A DNA stretch of 11,082 nt from NCBI GenBank assembly GCA_030614305.1, contig JAUWKH010000028.1:1-11082 (forward strand), read 5' to 3'. The notes under the pieces were generated by a model, which was not told the DNA's origin, made no database searches, and saw only the letters and a list, made by a program, of their open reading frames with translations. Of this stretch, positions 7,276 through 11,082 are shown one piece after another. How positions within the stretch are numbered: position 1 is the first letter of the stretch; each line of letters opens with the position of its first letter. Source of the DNA: Bacteroidota bacterium. GTDB lineage: Bacteria; Bacteroidota; Bacteroidia; Bacteroidales; JADFUO01. The translations under genes were made by a program, and so were the position numbers.

Positions 7276-8418
7276 TTATTTCATAATTGCTTTAGAAATC
7301 ACAAGTCTTTGCACCTGATTGGTTCCTTCGTATATCTGGCACAATTTTGCATCTCTCATCATTTTTTCAACAACAAATTCCTTTGAATATCCATCACCAC
7401 CCATAACCTGCACTGCGTCGGTAGTAACTTTCATGGCAATATCCGAAGCATACAATTTTGACATGGCAGATAATTTTGAAGCTGATCTTAAACCTACGTC
7501 ATAAGCCCAGGCAGCGTTCCATGTAAGTAACCGGGCAGCTTCAACAGCAGTTGCCATATCGGCAAGCATAAAGCCAATGGCTTGATTGGCTGCAATCGGC
7601 TTACCAAACTGAATTCTGTTTTTTGCCCAATCTTTTGAAATTTCAAATGAAGCTCTCGCAGTTCCGACACTTAAAGCTGCAACACCAGTACGTGTGCGGT
7701 CAAAAGTTTTCATGGCAATTAAAAATCCATAACCCTCCTGCCCTAACATATTCTCTGTAGGGACCTCAACATCAGTATAAATAATTTCATTTTGAACCGA
7801 TGCTTTTTGTCCCATCTTTTGTAATCTTGGCTTGATATCAATACCCGGCAGATCGGTTGGAACTACAAATGCTGTCAGACTTCTTGCTCCTCTTTCAGGA
7901 TTAGTTAATGCAAAAACCGTATGAAAAATAGCTACTTCACCATTGGTAATAAATCTTTTATGCCCGTTTAATATATATTTATCACCTTTTTTTATGGCAG
8001 TAGATTTTATACCTGCAACGTCAGATCCGGCATTTGGCTCAGTAAGGCAGTATGCTGCAACTCCTTGTTTCTCATTAATTAATCCGAAAAACTTTTTTTG
8101 TTGTTCTTCATTTGCTGACAATAATAATGGTGTTAAAGCCAGTGTATTGGCATCTATACCAATACCAATACCAATGCATCCGGCACCTAATTCTTCTGAT
8201 GCAACTGCACTATCCATAATGTTAAAGCCATTCCCTCCGAATTTTTCAGGGATAGGACCATTCATTATGCCTTCTTTATATGCCTGTTTTACAATATCCC
8301 ATGGAAACTCTGCCAGGTCATCATATTTCAACCTGTTTGGGATTATTAACCTGTTAGTAAAATCCCTGTATTTTTCCTGGATTTCTTTTTGTTTATTACT
8401 TAATGAAAAATCTATCAT
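7276..8418 (-). CDS. Acyl-CoA dehydrogenase, MCAD-like
   Basis: This 380-residue flavoenzyme has the standard short form of the family and follows mitochondrial medium-chain acyl-CoA dehydrogenase closely: AYCLTEPNAGSDVAGIK at 122-138, INGHK-like then FITNGE at 156-161, QKMGQ at 200-204, NRIQFGKPI at 267-275, and the catalytic base Glu364 in IYEGTNQVQR. It would oxidise acyl-CoA, probably medium or short chain, to 2-enoyl-CoA with electron-transfer flavoprotein as acceptor. Exact chain length, or a branched or other acyl group, cannot be told from sequence alone. It converges on the FadE-type gene, has its own promoter, and AGGAGG lies 5 nt before the ATG. An Ile-Gly-Ile-Gly-Ile-Gly run at 82-87 comes from a perfect hexamer repeat; human MCAD has no such run there as far as I recall. 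Confidence 0.93.
   Translation of the reverse strand: MIDFSLSNKQKEIQEKYRDFTNRLIIPNRLKYDDLAEFPWDIVKQAYKEGIMNGPIPEKFGGNGFNIMDSAVASEELGAGCIGIGIGIDANTLALTPLLLSANEEQQKKFFGLINEKQGVAAYCLTEPNAGSDVAGIKSTAIKKGDKYILNGHKRFITNGEVAIFHTVFALTNPERGARSLTAFVVPTDLPGIDIKPRLQKMGQKASVQNEIIYTDVEVPTENMLGQEGYGFLIAMKTFDRTRTGVAALSVGTARASFEISKDWAKNRIQFGKPIAANQAIGFMLADMATAVEAARLLTWNAAWAYDVGLRSASKLSAMSKLYASDIAMKVTTDAVQVMGGDGYSKEFVVEKMMRDAKLCQIYEGTNQVQRLVISKAIMK
8158..8175. repeat. Three perfect hexamers inside the MCAD-like gene
   Basis: ACCAAT is repeated three times without a break, encoding three Ile-Gly pairs (residues about 82-87) on the minus strand. It is in frame, so copy number changes would add or remove Ile-Gly without a frameshift. 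Confidence 0.8.
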
Positions 8419-8423
8419 ACTTT

Positions 8424-8429
8424 CCTCCT
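8424..8429 (-). promoter_or_regulatory. Strong Shine-Dalgarno site of the MCAD-like gene
   Basis: The minus strand reads AGGAGG followed by AAAGT and the ATG at 8418, a near-ideal anti-16S match at 5-nt spacing. Other genes here have weak sites or none. Confidence 0.8.
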
Positions 8430-8463
8430 AAAATAATTTTAAATTTATACTAAAATTTTACAA

Positions 8464-8495
8464 CAAACCTACATGAATTTTATTTAACACACAAA
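8464..8495 (-). promoter_or_regulatory. Promoter of the MCAD-like gene
   Basis: On the minus strand TTTG at 8495-8492 is followed after 20 nt by TAGGTTTG at 8471-8464, matching the Bacteroidetes consensus at both elements. Transcription would begin near 8458, about 40 nt before the ATG, so the gene need not depend on recN readthrough. Confidence 0.65.
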
Positions 8496-8521
8496 TAACG
8501 ATCAATAAATTTTGAATAATT

Positions 8522-10186
8522 TCAATTAATTTCAGTAGCCAGCAACTCTTTTGCATTCTCAATAGCTGCTTTTGTAATTTCATCACCGCTAAGCATTTTG
8601 GCAATTTCTTTAATTCGTTCCTGGTCTTTTATCTTTTTTATTTTTGATTTTGTGGAATCTTTATCGGTTTGTTTATAAACCAGCAAATGCTCGTTTCCCT
8701 TGCCTGCAATCTGCGGTAAATGCGTAATTGCAACAACCTGCATTAACTTTGACATTTTTAGTAAAATATCTCCTACTTTTCCGGCAATATCTCCTGAAAC
8801 TCCCAAATCAATTTCATCAAAAAATATAGTTGGCAGCAGGTTCCGCTGTGATATCAGTGATTTTACACTAAGCATAAGTCTTGACAACTCTCCGCCGGAA
8901 GCAATTTTTGATAATTCATTCAACTCACCTCCTTTATTGGCATTGAATAAAAACTTAACTTTATCAATTCCATCCCTGTTAAAATCCGGTAAATTGCTTT
9001 GTGTGATTTTCATCTGTGCATCAGGCATTGCAAGCCGTGATAAAATTTTAATAATATTTTTTTCAATTTCAGGTATTGCTTTCTTCCTGTTTTGTGATAT
9101 TTTATTTGCCAGATTTTTTAAAGTCTTTTCCTGTTCATTTAAATCTGTTCTCAATTTTCTGATATTTTCGTCAAGCGAATTAATACCTTGTAATTTCCCG
9201 GAAAAATTTTCTTTTATCTTAATTAATTCAGAAATACTTGTAACTCTGTGCTTTTGTTGCAAATGATAAACTAAATCAAGACGATTGTTAAGTTTTTCAA
9301 TTTGTGCGGGGTCGAAATTAATTTGGCTTTCAATTTTGTCAATTTCATCAGCTACATCTTTCAGATCAATTAAATTGCTTACAATTCTTTCATCAATTTC
9401 TTTTATATTTTCAAGATAACCTGCTAACTGATGAATCAATGAATTAACTTCAGTTAAGTTATTTATTAAATTATTCTCATCATTATTCAATAATTGTGAA
9501 GCTTTAAATAAATTTGATTTTATTTCTTCAGAATGATTGAGTATTTCCAATTCATTTTCAATATTTTCCTGCTCGCCTTCAATAAGTCGGGCATTCTCAA
9601 GTTCATCAAATTGAAATTTAAAATAACCCTGATCGGTTTTTAATTGATTTTCTTTTTCAACCAGTTCTTTAAGTTTACTTTTTTGATTAATATATTTAAA
9701 ATATTCCGATTTATAATTATTAATCAATTCGTTATGATTTATATAATTATCAATAACTGCCAATTGAAAATTTGAATCATTAAGAGTAATTGTATTAAAT
9801 TGAGAATGTATATCAACTAATTTATCACCTAATTCTTTCAACAGGTTCAGATTCACAGGCGTGTCATTAATAAATGCTCTTGATTTTCCGTTTTTATTAA
9901 TTTCACGTCTGAGAACAGTTATATTTTCATAATCAAGTTCATACTTTTTAAAAAAATTATCCAGTCCGTAATTTTCAATATTAAAACTGCCTTCAACAAT
10001 ACATTTTTTTGATTTATTCAGCAAAACATGCGTATCGGCTCTTTTTCCCAATATCAATGATAATGCACCAATCAATATTGATTTTCCTGCACCTGTTTCG
10101 CCGGTAATTACTGAAAGTCCTTCTGAGAAATCTATATCAAGCTTCTCAATAAGTGCATAATTTTCTATTGAAAGATGTATTAACAT
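8522..10186 (-). CDS. recN: DNA repair protein RecN
   Basis: RecN is an SMC-like ATPase that acts early in double-strand-break repair, binding and tethering DNA ends. The 554 residues match the family length. The N-terminal half-ATPase has Walker A GETGAGKS at 29-36. The middle, about 155-385, is rich in Glu, Lys, Leu and Asn as expected for the antiparallel coiled coil. The C-terminal half has the ABC signature IASGGELSRLML at 428-439, Walker B TIFFDEID at 453-460 and the switch region ITHLPQIA at 487-494. The ATG at 10186 gives the usual MLxxLSIENYALI start. No Shine-Dalgarno site is visible; a weak TATGTTTA box lies at 10216-10209 on the same strand without a good -33 element. It lies downstream of the decayed restriction-modification genes across a 76-base gap. 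Confidence 0.97.
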   Translation of the reverse strand: MLIHLSIENYALIEKLDIDFSEGLSVITGETGAGKSILIGALSLILGKRADTHVLLNKSKKCIVEGSFNIENYGLDNFFKKYELDYENITVLRREINKNGKSRAFINDTPVNLNLLKELGDKLVDIHSQFNTITLNDSNFQLAVIDNYINHNELINNYKSEYFKYINQKSKLKELVEKENQLKTDQGYFKFQFDELENARLIEGEQENIENELEILNHSEEIKSNLFKASQLLNNDENNLINNLTEVNSLIHQLAGYLENIKEIDERIVSNLIDLKDVADEIDKIESQINFDPAQIEKLNNRLDLVYHLQQKHRVTSISELIKIKENFSGKLQGINSLDENIRKLRTDLNEQEKTLKNLANKISQNRKKAIPEIEKNIIKILSRLAMPDAQMKITQSNLPDFNRDGIDKVKFLFNANKGGELNELSKIASGGELSRLMLSVKSLISQRNLLPTIFFDEIDLGVSGDIAGKVGDILLKMSKLMQVVAITHLPQIAGKGNEHLLVYKQTDKDSTKSKIKKIKDQERIKEIAKMLSGDEITKAAIENAKELLATEIN

Positions 10187-10253
10187 TTAAGTTATTTTAA
10201 TCAATTTTTAAACATATATGTAAAATAAAGCAGCTAAAGTAGGAATTTGCTAT

Positions 10254-10274
10254 AGTTACTGGTTACTTGTTGCT
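10254..10274. repeat. Three degenerate 7-bp units overlapping a stop codon
   Basis: AGTTACT, GGTTACT and TGTTGCT follow each other at a 7-base period. On the minus strand they read as GTAAC or GCAAC units. The stop codon of the endonuclease remnant (10263-10265) lies inside the second unit. The period and TTAC core match the repeat at 7207-7241, suggesting the same class of intergenic repeat; the repeat may have changed the end of the coding region. Confidence 0.55.
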
Positions 10275-10553
10275 GGCTTCATTGAACCTTGCAAAATATT
10301 CATCTATTTCTGATCTCAATTCAATACCTACTCTCTCAAAACAATTTAATAAATCTTGAAATGCTCCGTTGCCACCTAAAAAATCCCAAAATTCTTCGGC
10401 TACTTTTAATTCATGATTTAAATCTAACATTCCTGCCATTGTCCATCGGCTATAAGGTTTTGGTTCATATGGATTGTATGTACGAAATCTGTTTCGCAGA
10501 CTATTTCGTATAGTATCTTCAACTGATTCAATTTGATTTTTTGATAATGCCAT
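10263..10553 (-). pseudogene. Type II restriction endonuclease remnant, TdeIII-like
   Basis: The 96-residue frame seems to be two ends of a larger endonuclease joined together. Residues 1-26 (MALSKNQIE...RFRTY) resemble the N-terminus, and residues about 27-91 (NPYEPKPYSRW...HELKVAEEFWDFLGG...EIDEYF) the C-terminus, of TdeIII-family type II endonucleases as I remember them, at about 250 residues or more. The middle with the PD-(D/E)XK nuclease core is absent, so no nuclease activity is expected. The junction is at about Tyr26-Asn27-Pro28, at TACAATCCA on the coding strand (10478-10470), a candidate deletion microhomology. Its ATG overlaps the methyltransferase stop (TAATG), so translation is coupled. 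The last residues and the stop run into a 7-bp-period repeat. The family call is from memory; a small protein derived from the endonuclease and still expressed is possible. Confidence 0.6.
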
Positions 10554-11082
10554 TATTTTGATTTTAAATGAAATATTATTTCAGCATAAGCATGTTGCTC
10601 GTGGTAATCAATTAATCCAACATAAGGTGGACTTGAAAAAATTCCTTTTATTTTTTTTTCTTTTACCAAATCAGCAAATTCTGAGTTTTTAATTTTTAAT
10701 TCATCGAAAATATTTATTGTTCTCGCGTCTCCTTTTAAACAAATTTGAACGGTATTTGTTTTAAGTCTTTGAAATTCTGCTAATCGTCTTATAGTATCTT
10801 TACAATATCTTTCCCACCATGATAGAATTGAAAATAACGGTTTACAAATTTTCCCATGTTTTTTGCAATAGTATGTCTGTGCAACTGGTTCTTTCAGAGT
10901 TGCTAAATCAGCATGAGTTGTTGCTCGACAAGATCTAATAGTTCTACTTAGAATAATAGTAAGAACTTTCTTTGTCCTCAAATTTTCAATGTTTTTAAGT
11001 TGTTCAAAAACAAAATCAATTTCATTTTTTACTGGTTGCAAAAACCATTTTTCTAAAAATCTTTCAGATTTATCTTGTTTAA
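10553..11082 (-). pseudogene. DNA methyltransferase remnant, SPPY (N4/N6) type, 5' end beyond window
   Basis: The frame is open to the right edge, giving 175 visible residues of an amino-methyltransferase; the TTG at 11041 is internal, since the frame continues upstream with ...FLEKWFLQPVKNEIDF. Visible parts are SCRATTHADL, a CxxHxxxC cluster (YYCKKHGKIC) that may bind metal, and catalytic motif IV SPPY at 10633-10622, followed by VGLIDYHEQH. Only 22 residues follow SPPY. Related enzymes, as I recall, carry roughly another 100 residues here and end in a sequence like AYSEIIFHLK. This protein goes directly from HEQHAY to AEIIFHLKSK, as if the intervening part were deleted in frame at GCTTATGCT (10591-10583, coding strand). 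Without those strands the fold should be incomplete and methylation lost. It overlaps the endonuclease remnant by one base. Confidence 0.65.

Noticed and set aside
8430..8440. The palindrome AAAATAATTTT next to the MCAD-like Shine-Dalgarno site
   Set aside because: Only A and T are used, in a region nearly all A/T, so chance explains it.
8700..9266. A 188-codon open frame on the plus strand inside recN
   Set aside because: It is a Ser/Ile/Phe-rich antisense shadow of recN without recognisable domains or start signals. Similar shadows at 7943-8431, 6156-6473 and 1315-1608 were dismissed for the same reason.
10553..11041. A complete 162-residue protein starting at TTG 11041
   Set aside because: The frame continues without a stop to the window edge and the upstream residues (FLEKWF) fit the middle of a methyltransferase, so the TTG is internal and the gene is partial.
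1..11082. CRISPR arrays, tRNA or rRNA genes, insertion sequences, phage genes
   Set aside because: No spaced direct repeats of suitable length, no cloverleaf-like sequence, and no transposase, integrase or terminal inverted repeats were seen; the 7-bp tracts have no spacers.

Overview
The window looks like chromosomal DNA of an AT-rich member of the Bacteroidota, probably an environmental lineage able to oxidise fatty acids rather than a typical gut Bacteroides. The grounds are the GyrA and ClpC sequences, several intergenic copies of the Bacteroidetes promoter form (TTG, 17-21 nt, TAnnTTTG), and weak or absent Shine-Dalgarno sites at most genes. This is inference from family knowledge; no database was searched.

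Layout. 1-1687 (-): the first 562 codons of gyrA, running off the left edge. 1688-1884: a divergent promoter region. 1885-4431 (+): clpC, a full-length Hsp100 unfoldase with a ClpP-docking tripeptide. 4444-5184 (-): two small genes I do not recognise, a basic membrane-anchored protein followed by an acidic soluble one. 5185-5417: a divergent promoter region rich in dyads. 5418-7202 (+): a 594-residue FadE/VLCAD-type acyl-CoA dehydrogenase. 7203-7275: a short convergent spacer made of a 7-bp-period repeat that inverts into a hairpin. 7276-8418 (-): a 380-residue MCAD-like acyl-CoA dehydrogenase with its own promoter and an unusually strong Shine-Dalgarno site. 8522-10186 (-): recN. 10263-11082 (-): the remains of a type II restriction-modification pair.

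How the genes fit together. gyrA, clpC and recN are housekeeping genes for DNA topology, protein quality control and double-strand-break repair. The two acyl-CoA dehydrogenases face each other and probably cover different chain lengths in the first step of beta-oxidation. No thiolase, hydratase or electron-transfer flavoprotein gene is in the window.

The most interesting part is the right end. The methyltransferase keeps its SPPY motif but stops 22 residues later. The overlapping downstream endonuclease gene is only 96 codons. Compared with my memory of full-length TdeIII-type proteins, each looks like an N-terminal part joined in frame to its authentic C-terminal end, at a 9-base sequence that could have served as deletion microhomology. 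If confirmed, both halves of one R-M system have lost their cores by separate in-frame deletions while keeping frame and translational coupling. No tRNA, rRNA, CRISPR array, insertion sequence or origin was seen.
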